Assembly: GCA_000433095.1 (NCBI GenBank)
Contig: HF991484.1
Coordinates: 1 to 43,529, forward strand
From: Clostridium sp. CAG:967
Lineage (GTDB): Bacteria > Cyanobacteriota > Vampirovibrionia > Gastranaerophilales > Gastranaerophilaceae
Reading direction: 5' to 3'
DNA: 43,529 nt
Part shown: positions 1 to 8,342 of the stretch, piece after piece
Numbering within the stretch: the stretch's first letter is position 1
Layout of the letters: every line of letters starts with the position of its first letter
Made by a program: the position numbers and the translations under genes
The notes under the pieces: generated by a model
Told to the model about the DNA's origin: nothing
The model's input: the letters and a program-made list of their open reading frames with translations, nothing else
Databases searched by the model: none

Positions 1-84
1 TGATGTGGCGGGTCCAGCGGCTACGCTGGTGCTCCTTTCATTATAACCATTACTATTATAATACTTTTTGTAGAATATTTCAAT

Positions 85-115
85 AAAAAAGGCTAAAATT
101 ATTTAGCCTTTTTTA
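85..115. terminator. Bidirectional intrinsic terminator
   Basis: AAAAAAGGCTAAA and TTTAGCCTTTTTT form a perfect stem around a short loop, with an A run on one side and a T run on the other. It works in both directions and lies just downstream of the minus-strand alcohol dehydrogenase stop codon, so it probably ends that transcript. Positions 1-84 hold no gene that can be supported. Confidence 0.8.
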
Positions 116-126
116 TATATTCTTTT

Positions 127-1287
127 TTAAGATGCTTTTACAATGTCATAAGCTGTATCAGAATTTATCGCACCTTTTTCTCCTAATACAGTGTGCCGTG
201 ATGCAAATCTTTCTCGAATTTTTTCTGCTGCCTCATTTGCATCTATTTCATAATCCGAAAGTTTTGTTTTCATACCTAATGAATTAAAGAAAGCTTCAAT
301 TTTATCAATTGCAATGTCAGCTGCCTTCAAGTCTACAGGCTCATTTACGCAGAAGACTTCTCGAGCAAGTTTAGCAAGCTTTTTGGCTTTACTTACTTTT
401 TGATTTCTTAAAAGTCTTGGTTCAACAATCGCTAAACTTTGCCCATGGTCAATGCCATAAAATGCAGTTAATTCATGTCCAATCATATGAGTAGCCCAGT
501 CTTGAGGAACACCTACAGAAATCCAGTAATTTAATCCGCAGGTTGCACACCAGAATATATTTGCTCTTGCTTCATAATCTTCGGGGTTAGCTAAAACTTT
601 CGGAGCTTCTTTAATTAAAGTCCGTAAAATTCCTAAAGCCCAATCATCCTGTAATGGAGAATTAACATCATAAGTACAATATTGCTCCATAACATGAACA
701 AATGTATCTATAATCCCGTTTACAGTTTGTCTAACAGGCAATGTATATGTTACTTGCGGATCTATAACCGAAAATCTTGGAAATAACGGAGTGCCTGAGA
801 AAGCAAGTTTTTCATCAGTTGAAATTCTTGATATTACACCGCCGCAATTCATTTCAGAACCCGTTGCAGGAAGTGTAATTACATCAGCAAGCGGAACCGC
901 ATCAAAAACAGGATTTTGCTCTACCATAAAATAATCATAAGCATCCTTTTCTCCAAAATATTTTGAAGCTGCCGCAATAAATTTTGTACCGTCAAGAGTT
1001 GAACCGCCACCTACGGCAAGTAAAAAATCAACTCCTTCTCTTTTAACAATTTCTACAGCTTTCATTAATGTTTCATATTTAGGGTTAGGCTCTATACCGC
1101 CAAATTCTAGAACATTATATCCTTCCAGAACTTTTTTTACCTGCTCATAAACACCGTTCCTCATTATAGAACCGCCGCCGTATGTTATTAAAATCTTTTT
1201 AGATTTATCAATAAGTTCCGGAAGCTTTGCGATTGTTCCTTTACCAAATACAACCTTAGTCGGGCAATAAAACTCAAAATTATTCAT
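127..1287 (-). CDS. Iron-containing alcohol dehydrogenase, YqhD/butanol dehydrogenase type
   Basis: A 386-residue cytoplasmic oxidoreductase of the group III, iron-dependent alcohol dehydrogenase family, expected to interconvert aldehydes and alcohols with NAD(P)H. Visible marks are the N-terminal FYCPTKVVFGKG segment, the cofactor-binding AVGGGSTLDGTKFIA loop near residue 90, and the metal-binding histidines in DTFVHVMEQY and HMIGHELTAFYGIDHG. The GGGS-x-L-D-G-T form of the loop is typical of the NADPH-using YqhD/BdhA branch. Length is normal for the family. The ATG has a strong site (AAAGGAG) eight bases upstream. It is monocistronic, divergent from the DedA gene, and followed by a good terminator. 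In a fermenting anaerobe it would serve aldehyde disposal or redox balance; the natural substrate cannot be read from sequence. Confidence 0.93.
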   Translation of the reverse strand: MNNFEFYCPTKVVFGKGTIAKLPELIDKSKKILITYGGGSIMRNGVYEQVKKVLEGYNVLEFGGIEPNPKYETLMKAVEIVKREGVDFLLAVGGGSTLDGTKFIAAASKYFGEKDAYDYFMVEQNPVFDAVPLADVITLPATGSEMNCGGVISRISTDEKLAFSGTPLFPRFSVIDPQVTYTLPVRQTVNGIIDTFVHVMEQYCTYDVNSPLQDDWALGILRTLIKEAPKVLANPEDYEARANIFWCATCGLNYWISVGVPQDWATHMIGHELTAFYGIDHGQSLAIVEPRLLRNQKVSKAKKLAKLAREVFCVNEPVDLKAADIAIDKIEAFFNSLGMKTKLSDYEIDANEAAEKIRERFASRHTVLGEKGAINSDTAYDIVKAS

Positions 1288-1386
1288 AATTAAACTCCTT
1301 TCGGTAAAGTTATGTTAGTATAAATTTTCAACATTGTCAAAATAAATTGTTTTTCTGATACAATATGGGTTGGAAGAGGAGGAAGT

Positions 1387-2013
1387 ATGGAACTTATAAA
1401 CTTAATTTTGTCATATTTAATCAATTTTATAGAATATATAATCACACTTATGGGACCATTCGGCATCAGCTTACTTATGGCTATCGAATCTTGTAATATC
1501 CCTTTACCCAGTGAAGCTATTTTACCATTTGCAGGATATATAGTAAGCAAAGGTGAAATGAACTTCCATGTCGCTGCATTTGCAGGAGCATTCGGATGCG
1601 TATTAGGTTCAATACCTTCTTACTACTTAGGTTATTTTGGTGGCAGAAAATTTATTGAAAAATACGGCAAATATTTCCTTATTTCGCACAAAGACCTTGA
1701 AGAAGCTGACAAGTGGGTTGCAAAATACGGAGACTGGGCTTTCTTCCTATGCAGAATGCTTCCTGTTGTAAGAACATTTATATCATTACCTGCAGGTATA
1801 TTAAGAGCTAAAAAAAGAGTTTTCTTTACTCTTACATTCTTAGGCTCACTTGTATGGAGTTACCTATTAGTTTATGTCGGTGTAAAAATGGGACAAAATA
1901 TGGAAGCATTTAAACATATTTGGCATAAGTTTGATATTGCAATTGTGGTAGTCTTCGGTATTTTAGGAGCTTTATACATCTATAAGCATGTAAAACATTT
2001 AAAAGAATCTTAA
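1387..2013 (+). CDS. DedA family (SNARE-associated) integral membrane protein
   Basis: A 208-residue polytopic inner-membrane protein of the DedA/VTT family, members of which are linked to lipid flipping and envelope homeostasis. The family signature is clear: an N-terminal hydrophobic stretch, then ESCNIPLPSEAILPFAGY, the re-entrant glycine-rich segment GSIPSYYLGYFGGRKFIEKYG, and FFLCRMLPVVRTFISLPAG with the conserved R-x3-P-x3-R-x7-G arrangement, then a C-terminal membrane helix and a basic tail. Length is typical. A GAGGAGG site sits a few bases before the ATG. It is transcribed divergently from the alcohol dehydrogenase and appears to end at a hairpin about 45 bases downstream. Confidence 0.93.
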   Translation: MELINLILSYLINFIEYIITLMGPFGISLLMAIESCNIPLPSEAILPFAGYIVSKGEMNFHVAAFAGAFGCVLGSIPSYYLGYFGGRKFIEKYGKYFLISHKDLEEADKWVAKYGDWAFFLCRMLPVVRTFISLPAGILRAKKRVFFTLTFLGSLVWSYLLVYVGVKMGQNMEAFKHIWHKFDIAIVVVFGILGALYIYKHVKHLKES

Positions 2014-2056
2014 TAGTTTAATTACATTTAAGAAAAAGCTATCATTTTATAACAAT

Positions 2057-2085
2057 AAAACAGACCTTTTTTAAGCTCTGTTTTT
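2057..2085 (+). terminator. Probable terminator after the DedA gene
   Basis: AAAACAGA and TCTGTTTTT pair over eight bases around a 12-base loop, ending in a T run. The remaining bases to 2288 hold no supported gene. A short open run ending near 2217 has no start or recognisable motif and may be relic coding sequence. Confidence 0.6.
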
Positions 2086-2288
2086 AAATGGGGCAAGCAA
2101 TGGGTTAATGTTCGAACCTTATTACCTTCATTTTCTACATTTATGCCTGCACGACAAAGATACTATTGAAAAAATAAAATCGTTTCTTTTTGGATTGGAT
2201 TGTAACAATTATGATTAAGTATCTTATAATTAGGCAATTTTCATAAGCTCAAGAATTTTATATAAGTATAGGAACAGGGGAATTATCT

Positions 2289-3731
2289 ATGGTTAATTTT
2301 AGCACGATATTGAGTAAGGCTGAAAGACTTGCACGCTACCGTAGTAGTGGTGTAACAGATACTGTAACGAATACTACAAAGATTTTAACAAACAAGGTAG
2401 AAACGACAGCAGCAGAAGCAATAAAAGCAGTACGAAAAGCTAAATACAAACAAGACTTAACGCCATTGTCAACTGATACATTTACTCTAGAACCATTAAG
2501 TAAGGCTCACGAAGGAATACTAAACGATTTACAGAAATATGTAGGACGGTCAGTTGAGGATATTCCTATTGAAAATAGTATAGAACTTCAAGAGTTATTA
2601 GTTAAAACATATAGAAATGGGTCAATAAACCCTTCCTATGCTTTAAAAGTAAAATTACCCTTCTTATCTGATAATCCTAAGGAATATTTACAACTTATGG
2701 AACAGTTAGAAGGAAGGATTGTGAAATATGTGTGGGAATTTAACCCTAAACCATTGTCCAACTTGCGCCTAAACCCTTCTCAGCTTGCAACATATAGGTC
2801 GTTAAATACTACAGACAAACTGATTACAGACTTCCTTCATTCTTTAGAGGGCAAAAGCTTTGATGAAGCAAGACTGTTAATTAATATACAGTCGAAAAAA
2901 CTAGGGTTATCTGATGAGAACGCTGTTAGATTATTTAGATTGTTTGAAACTCGAGGGCTTATACAACAAACATCAGAGAACTTAAAACATATTGCATACA
3001 GAATTGGCACTAACGACAATTTAAAAATTGTATCATTGCTTGAACCTAAGTTTTATAGGGTGAACAAAGATAAGTTGACTAAAATGCTGGAACAACTAGA
3101 GAAGAATGCTTTGAATTTAAATCAGACTCCAACTAGCGAAATACTAAAAGTATCAAGAGTGGTTGACATAGGTGGGCATAAAGTTTCTGTGTGCAATATT
3201 GATGATATACCAAATTTGTCGGGATATTTTCACACTCCGCAAGGGTGGGGAGATAGTTTGATAGGTCACACCGAAAACGATATTTATAGACGATTTGCAA
3301 ACTTCAAGTATGTTTTCAATAAACCAAGCAATGGTGCGCCAGTATGCTATACTTATGGAACAAATGGTAAATATCCATTATGGGGTAATGATAGTGGTTT
3401 CTTTGTGAATGTACCTAGAGGAAATGTGCATGCAGGAAGCACTTCTGGTCTAGGCTCAACTTGTAAAAGTTTAGATGACTGTATCAATATGGACGTTGCC
3501 AATTTACCTACATCAGTGAGTACAAAATTATTAAACGGACAAAGTATTGATGATATTGTCAATACTTCTATTAAGACAAATAGAGCCCCAGAATATCTAT
3601 GTACTAATGGAACAATACAGGCATTTTATACCAATGATATTACAACTATGAATAAAGCATACATTGAGCTTGCGGAACGATACCAAATACCAATTATAAA
3701 TCTTAATGGAAAAGGTAAACTACTACAGTAA
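2289..3731 (+). CDS. Unknown 480-residue protein
   Basis: Not recognised. The start has a good site (AGGGGAAT, about seven bases before ATG). Residues 1-60 are Ser/Thr/Lys-rich with no signal peptide or membrane segment, and begin MVNFST, which resembles the N/S-F-T/A motif near the start of three other large unknown proteins in this window. Residues 60-280 look helical and charged. The last third differs: it is rich in Gly, Asn, Tyr and Trp with several cysteines (PVCYTYGTNG, GSTCKSLDDC, PEYLCTNGT) and looks like a compact folded domain, possibly an enzyme or effector domain, but no catalytic signature was identified. It stands alone, followed after 32 bases by a hairpin and then the left end of the transposon, which leaves the reading frame intact. 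Confidence 0.8.
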   Translation: MVNFSTILSKAERLARYRSSGVTDTVTNTTKILTNKVETTAAEAIKAVRKAKYKQDLTPLSTDTFTLEPLSKAHEGILNDLQKYVGRSVEDIPIENSIELQELLVKTYRNGSINPSYALKVKLPFLSDNPKEYLQLMEQLEGRIVKYVWEFNPKPLSNLRLNPSQLATYRSLNTTDKLITDFLHSLEGKSFDEARLLINIQSKKLGLSDENAVRLFRLFETRGLIQQTSENLKHIAYRIGTNDNLKIVSLLEPKFYRVNKDKLTKMLEQLEKNALNLNQTPTSEILKVSRVVDIGGHKVSVCNIDDIPNLSGYFHTPQGWGDSLIGHTENDIYRRFANFKYVFNKPSNGAPVCYTYGTNGKYPLWGNDSGFFVNVPRGNVHAGSTSGLGSTCKSLDDCINMDVANLPTSVSTKLLNGQSIDDIVNTSIKTNRAPEYLCTNGTIQAFYTNDITTMNKAYIELAERYQIPIINLNGKGKLLQ

Positions 3732-3763
3732 CCCATTATCTTTTTACTAGTTATAAATTCAAA

Positions 3764-3781
3764 GGTTAGAATCCTCTAACC
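3764..3781 (+). terminator. Hairpin after the 480-residue gene, at the transposon insertion point
   Basis: GGTTAGA-ATCC-TCTAACC is a perfect 7-bp stem. No T run follows, so termination is uncertain. The transposon duplicated the CCCTT that begins on the last base of this stem. Confidence 0.45.
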
Positions 3782-3785
3782 CCTT
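3781..3785. repeat. Left target-site duplication (CCCTT)
   Basis: CCCTT directly precedes the TGTA transposon terminus and is repeated exactly after the TACA terminus at 15626-15630. Five-base duplications are standard for Mu, Tn7 and Tn5053-class transposition. Confidence 0.88.
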
Positions 3786-3851
3786 TGTAAATTTACAAAC
3801 AGTTTAGGAATTTTTCACGGACAGTTTAGGAATTTCGGGCAACGTTATTTT
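3786..3851 (+). repeat. Transposon left end with two transposase-type sites
   Basis: AGTTTAGGAATT occurs at 3801-3812 and again at 3823-3834, two helical turns apart. The stretch 3819-3851 is repeated perfectly, inverted, at 15384-15416. These are the expected binding sites of the encoded transposase. Confidence 0.88.
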
Positions 3852-3909
3852 TAAGTAACTTTATTTCTATAAAAAAGTAGCTTAAAATAATGTGTTAATT
3901 TTTGCAAAA

Positions 3910-3972
3910 GTCGTTTGAATAAATGAGATATTAATATAAAAAGTCCCTCGCAAAAATGTCATTCAAACGGAC
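3910..3972. repeat. Imperfect inverted repeat upstream of the cargo operon
   Basis: GTCGTTTGAAT at 3910-3920 pairs with ATTCAAACGGAC at 3961-3972 with one bulged G. The flanking AAAA/TTTT can extend it. It lies between the transposon left end and the first cargo gene, where a promoter, operator or leader structure would be expected. Its function is unknown. Confidence 0.55.
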
Positions 3973-4024
3973 GATTTTACTTTATATTAAGATTTGTTAA
4001 GATGTGATTAAAGAGAGAGATTAT

Positions 4025-5335
4025 ATGAAACGATACGCAATAAATAAGCTCATAGAATGGAAGAATAGTTCAAAACGAAAACCTTTGATAATTAGAGGAG
4101 CTCGTCAAGTTGGCAAAACTTGGTTAATGAAAGAATTTGGCAAAACTGAATACAAAAAGGTTATTTATATAAACTTTGAATTAGACAAGTTAATGTGTGA
4201 TCTATTTTCAATAGATTTTGATACAAAAAGAATTATTGAAGGTTTGGAGTTAACCCATTCCAAAATTGATGCCCAAAATACACTAATAATACTTGACGAA
4301 ATTCAGGAATGCCCAAAAGCTTTAACTGCTCTTAAATATTTTTATGAAAACACTCCAGAATATAATATTATTGCTGCTGGAAGTTTATTGGGAGTTGCTA
4401 TTCATAAGAATATTTCATTTCCAGTCGGAAAAGTAGATTTTCTTGATTTGTACCCTTTATCATTTATGGAATTTCTTGATGCAATAGGAGAAAGTAATTT
4501 TATAGAATTACTAAAAAGTCCTAAATCTCCTAATATAAAAGTTTTTAAAGAAAAATATATTGAATGGCTAAAAAAATATTATTACATAGGCGGAATGCCG
4601 GAAGTAGTTAGTACATTTATTGAGACAAACGATTTTCAAAAAATTCGTAAGGTTCAAGAAAATATTTTAGATGCATATACAAGGGATTTTTCAAAACATA
4701 TATCTTCTACTGGCAAGTTGAAAATTGATTTACTATGGGAGTCAATTCCAAGTCAATTAACTCAAGAAAGCAAGAAGTTTGTTTATAAAAAAATAAAATC
4801 CGGAGCAAGAGCCGATGAGTTTGAGGAAGCTTTATCTTGGCTAATTAATTGTGGGCTGGTTTATAAAATAAACCGTATAACAAAACCTGCTTTACCATTA
4901 AAAGCATACGAAGATACTAAAGCATTTAAATTATTTATTTTAGATGTAGGTTTATTATCTGCATTAAGTAAGCTCCCGGCAAGAACTTTGATTGAAGGAG
5001 ATAAAATTTTTACAGAATTTAACGGTGCTTTAGCAGAGCAGTATGTGTTGCAACAATTAAAAACTATTGAAGATATGGAAATTGCTTATTGGATAAGTAA
5101 GTCTGGAAATGCTGAGATTGATTTTATTATTCAAACTGACGGGTATGTTATTCCTGTTGAAGTAAAAGCTAATACAAATTTACAAGCAAAAAGTCTTAAG
5201 GTTTATCGAGAAAAATTTAAACCCGAGATAAGTATAAGAACTTCACTTGCTGATTTTGAGATAAACAATGGGCTTTATAATATTCCATTGTACATGGCAA
5301 GCAAGTTTGATGAAATTTTAAAGGATGGTAGGTAA
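4025..5335 (+). CDS. AAA ATPase with DUF4143 domain
   Basis: A 436-residue ATPase of the AAA_14/DUF4143 family, proteins of poorly defined role common in genome islands. The Walker A motif GARQVGKT is at residues 25-32 and Walker B LIILDEIQEC near residue 90, followed by the sensor-like IIAAGSLLG. The C-terminal DUF4143 part contains a nuclease-fold-like run: GALAEQYVLQQL, SGNAEIDFII and IPVEVKA, with the E, D and E-x-K spacing seen in PD-(D/E)xK folds. I chose ATG 4025; an in-frame GTG at 4004 would add seven residues. It is the first cargo gene, and only one base separates its stop from the ATG of the restriction-methyltransferase, so the two are almost certainly cotranscribed. Whether it acts with the restriction system is inference. 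Confidence 0.88.
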   Translation: MKRYAINKLIEWKNSSKRKPLIIRGARQVGKTWLMKEFGKTEYKKVIYINFELDKLMCDLFSIDFDTKRIIEGLELTHSKIDAQNTLIILDEIQECPKALTALKYFYENTPEYNIIAAGSLLGVAIHKNISFPVGKVDFLDLYPLSFMEFLDAIGESNFIELLKSPKSPNIKVFKEKYIEWLKKYYYIGGMPEVVSTFIETNDFQKIRKVQENILDAYTRDFSKHISSTGKLKIDLLWESIPSQLTQESKKFVYKKIKSGARADEFEEALSWLINCGLVYKINRITKPALPLKAYEDTKAFKLFILDVGLLSALSKLPARTLIEGDKIFTEFNGALAEQYVLQQLKTIEDMEIAYWISKSGNAEIDFIIQTDGYVIPVEVKANTNLQAKSLKVYREKFKPEISIRTSLADFEINNGLYNIPLYMASKFDEILKDGR

Positions 5336-5336
5336 T

Positions 5337-7247
5337 ATGGCAAAAAAGGAAGTCAAAACTGATTTATGGGTTTATGATTTACTAAAAGAAGCAAAAATCT
5401 GTTTAGACCCACAAGGCTGTTCAATAAAAGAAATTGACGAAGCATTAAAAACAGCATCAAAGAAAGGGACGGGAAATGTTGGATTTCCTGAGTATGTTGG
5501 AGTTGTGAAAGATTTTATACTTGTCATTGAAGATAAATCAGAACTATCAAAACATGTAAAATATGATGACAAGAATCTAATAAGTACAGCTACTAAATCT
5601 GTCGAACAATACGCAGTAAATGGTGCTTATTTTTATGGAAAACATCTTATAAATAATACTAATTATAAAAAGGTCATTGCATTTGGGGTTTCCGGAAATG
5701 AAAAACATCATAAAATTACACCTCTATTTATAAATGAACGTGAGTATTGCAAGATAATGCCAGATGTCGAATCATTTTATATATTTAATGAAGAAAATAT
5801 CGACGAATATTATACAAGAGAAATTCTCGGCGAAAACACTGATTTGCAAAAAGAAACAACCGAAATTCTTAAATTCGCCAAAAATTTACATGAGGATTTA
5901 AGAAATTATGGTAATTTGCAAGATACACAGAAGCCTCTTGTTGTTTCTGGAATCTTGCTTGCTCTTCGAGAAATTGAAAAAGGGTCATTTAATCTTGAAC
6001 AACTTATAGGGGATGATATAGACACAGATGGAAATAAAATTTATAATACCATTGATAAAAATTTACAACGTTCTAAAGTTTCACCTACTGTAAAAAAAGA
6101 TAAACTATTAACTCAATTTGCAGTTATTAAAGATACAAAGATTTTAAATGAAATTAACCCCATTTTAGGTAAAACTCCTTTAAAATACTATGCTGAACAA
6201 ATTTATGATAATATTTACAAAACTATAAAATATACAAAAACCGCAGAAGATTATCTCGGAAGATTTTACGGTGAATTTATGAGTTATTCAGGCGGTGATG
6301 GGCAAACATTAGGGATTATTTTGACACCTAAACACATAACTCAATTATTTTGTGATCTTGTTGACTTAAAACCTAACGATATTGTTTTTGACCCTTGCTG
6401 TGGCACGGCGGGATTCTTAATTGCTGCAATGCATAATATGTTAAAGAAAGCCAAAACCGAAACACAAAAAGATAACATTCGTAAAAATCAACTTCACGGT
6501 ATAGAACTTCAACCATATATGTTTACTATTGCCACAACAAATATGATTATACGTGGTGATGGAAAAAGCAATTTAATAGATGAAGATTTTTTAAGATGCA
6601 ATGAAGCTGAATTACAACTAAAAGGTGCCTCTGTTGGTATGATGAACCCTCCTTATAGTCAAGGTTCTAAAGCGAATCCTTCATTATATGAGATTAGTTT
6701 TGTCGAACATTTATTAGAATCCTTGGCAGAAGATGGTAAGGCTGTGGTAATTATTCCTCAATCATCTTTAACTGGCAAAACCAAAGATGAACAAAATTAC
6801 AAAGAAAATATTCTTAAACACCATACTTTAGAAGGTGTAATTACTTTAAGTGGTGAGACTTTTTATGGAGTAGGCGTCAATCCTTGCATAGCGGTATTTA
6901 CAGCGCATAAACCACATCCGAAGTATAAAGAATGTAAATTTATTGATTTTAAAGATGATGGTTTCAAAGTAGCTCCTCACATTGGCCTAGTCGAAACAGA
7001 ATATGCTAAAGACAAGAAACAACATTTGTTAGATGTATGGTTTGATAGAATTGAAGCTCCTACCAAATTCTGTGTAAAATCAACTATTGAAGCTACAGAT
7101 GAGTGGTTACATGCGTTTTATTATTTTAACGATGAAATACCAACAGAAAAAGATTTTGATAAAACTATTGCTGATTATTTAACTTTTGAGTTTTCAATGA
7201 TTGCGCAAGGTAGAGGATACTTATTTGACGAGGGCAAAAATGGTTAA
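5337..7247 (+). CDS. BcgI-like fused restriction endonuclease/N6-adenine methyltransferase subunit
   Basis: A 636-residue protein joining a nuclease and a DNA methyltransferase. Residues 50-70 carry GFPEYVGVVKDFILVIEDKS, a PD-(D/E)xK-like site (Glu52, Asp59, Glu65-x-Lys67). The methylase half has the SAM-binding FDPCCGTAGFLIAA and the amino-methylase motif NPPYS expected for N6-adenine. Length is close to BcgI subunit A (about 640 residues), and the next gene matches the partner subunit. BcgI-type enzymes (Type IIB/IIG) methylate or cut on both sides of a bipartite site; that activity here is inferred. An in-frame ATG at 5325 would add four residues; I prefer 5337 for spacing from the AGGATGG/AGGT region. 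It overlaps the specificity gene by eight bases. No separate HsdR is encoded, in line with the fusion. Confidence 0.88.
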   Translation: MAKKEVKTDLWVYDLLKEAKICLDPQGCSIKEIDEALKTASKKGTGNVGFPEYVGVVKDFILVIEDKSELSKHVKYDDKNLISTATKSVEQYAVNGAYFYGKHLINNTNYKKVIAFGVSGNEKHHKITPLFINEREYCKIMPDVESFYIFNEENIDEYYTREILGENTDLQKETTEILKFAKNLHEDLRNYGNLQDTQKPLVVSGILLALREIEKGSFNLEQLIGDDIDTDGNKIYNTIDKNLQRSKVSPTVKKDKLLTQFAVIKDTKILNEINPILGKTPLKYYAEQIYDNIYKTIKYTKTAEDYLGRFYGEFMSYSGGDGQTLGIILTPKHITQLFCDLVDLKPNDIVFDPCCGTAGFLIAAMHNMLKKAKTETQKDNIRKNQLHGIELQPYMFTIATTNMIIRGDGKSNLIDEDFLRCNEAELQLKGASVGMMNPPYSQGSKANPSLYEISFVEHLLESLAEDGKAVVIIPQSSLTGKTKDEQNYKENILKHHTLEGVITLSGETFYGVGVNPCIAVFTAHKPHPKYKECKFIDFKDDGFKVAPHIGLVETEYAKDKKQHLLDVWFDRIEAPTKFCVKSTIEATDEWLHAFYYFNDEIPTEKDFDKTIADYLTFEFSMIAQGRGYLFDEGKNG

Positions 7248-8280
7248 AACATTGAATGATATTGAATGGAAAGAAATTCCTGTTGCAAGATTATTTGAAA
7301 TAAGTGGCTCTAAAACAACACCCAAAAGCACATTAGAACAAATTGGCAATGGTAAATATCCTTATGTTACAACTCAAACAACTACAAATGGTCAAGCGGG
7401 GTATTATAATGTATCTACCGAAAAAGGCGGAGTTTTAACGGTAGATAGTGCTGTCGCCGGATTCTGTACCTATCAAGCTAATGATTTTTCAGCTTCTGAC
7501 CATGTAGAAATATTAACTCCAAAGTTTAGTATGAATAAATATATAGCACTGTTTTTAACAGTACAAATTAATCAAAACAATCAAAAAAAATTTTCGTATG
7601 GATATAAGGCTTGTCAAGATAGATTACGCGAAATGTCTATAATGCTTCCAGTAAATTCAAAAGACGAACCTGATTATAAGTTCATGGAAGATTACATAAA
7701 GGAACGTGAAACAAAACTAAAAAATCAATATAAAAATTACATCAAAAATACTGTTAACGAATTACAACAAAAAATAAATGAAAAAAAATCTTGGAAGGAT
7801 TTTGAACTTGCTGATATATTTAATATCAAATCAGGAAAACGATTAACAAAATTAGACATGGTTCCAGGGAATATACCATTTGTATCTGCAGCTGCGGAAA
7901 ATAATGGTGTAACAAATTTTATTGCTAATAAAAATGATTCCATGGATAAAAATGTACTGGGAGTTAATTATGATGGCAATGGCGGTATGGTTATAAGTTT
8001 TTATCATCCGTATAAAACAATTTTTTCGGATTCTGTAAAAAGATTTCATTTAAAAAACATAACAGATAATAAATATATATTATTATTTTGCAAAATTTCA
8101 ATTTTAATGCAAAGGGATAAATATAGATATGGCTATAAATTTAATGAAACAAGAATGAAACGACAAAAAATAATGCTTCCTGTGAATTCAAAAGGCGAAC
8201 CTGATTATCAATATATGGAAGATTACATGAAATATCTTGAACAGAAAAAACTGCTTAAATACCTTGATTATATAAAATAA
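7240..8280 (+). CDS. Specificity (S) subunit of BcgI-like restriction-modification enzyme
   Basis: A 346-residue protein with two tandem target-recognition repeats. Each begins with an aromatic, basic stretch (W-K-E-I-P-V-A-R-L-F-E-I and W-K-D-F-E-L-A-D-I-F-N-I) and each ends in nearly the same IMLPVNSK-x-E-P-D-Y segment followed by a charged helix (residues about 145-180 and 310-346). This two-domain plan reads the two halves of a bipartite site. The ATG at 7240 overlaps the methylase stop (ATGGTTAA) and has GAGGG upstream; an upstream TTG at 7201 is a weaker choice. It would form a complex with the preceding subunit. The recognition sequence cannot be predicted. Confidence 0.87.
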   Translation: MVKTLNDIEWKEIPVARLFEISGSKTTPKSTLEQIGNGKYPYVTTQTTTNGQAGYYNVSTEKGGVLTVDSAVAGFCTYQANDFSASDHVEILTPKFSMNKYIALFLTVQINQNNQKKFSYGYKACQDRLREMSIMLPVNSKDEPDYKFMEDYIKERETKLKNQYKNYIKNTVNELQQKINEKKSWKDFELADIFNIKSGKRLTKLDMVPGNIPFVSAAAENNGVTNFIANKNDSMDKNVLGVNYDGNGGMVISFYHPYKTIFSDSVKRFHLKNITDNKYILLFCKISILMQRDKYRYGYKFNETRMKRQKIMLPVNSKGEPDYQYMEDYMKYLEQKKLLKYLDYIK

Positions 8281-8342
8281 ATTAACATAAGACTTGCATA
8301 AATATTGCCCTTGCCAAATAATAAGCATAGAAGGAGTAGTTT

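Noticed and set aside
1..96. Open plus-strand runs at the window start, one with a glycine-rich then very hydrophobic reading ending at 96 and another ending at 46.
   Set aside because: The first is closed upstream by TGA at 1-3 and has no start codon; the second is only 14 codons. Neither can be supported.
2118..2217. A short open frame ending NNYD before the 480-residue gene.
   Set aside because: There is no start signal or motif; it may be a relic, but nothing confirms it.
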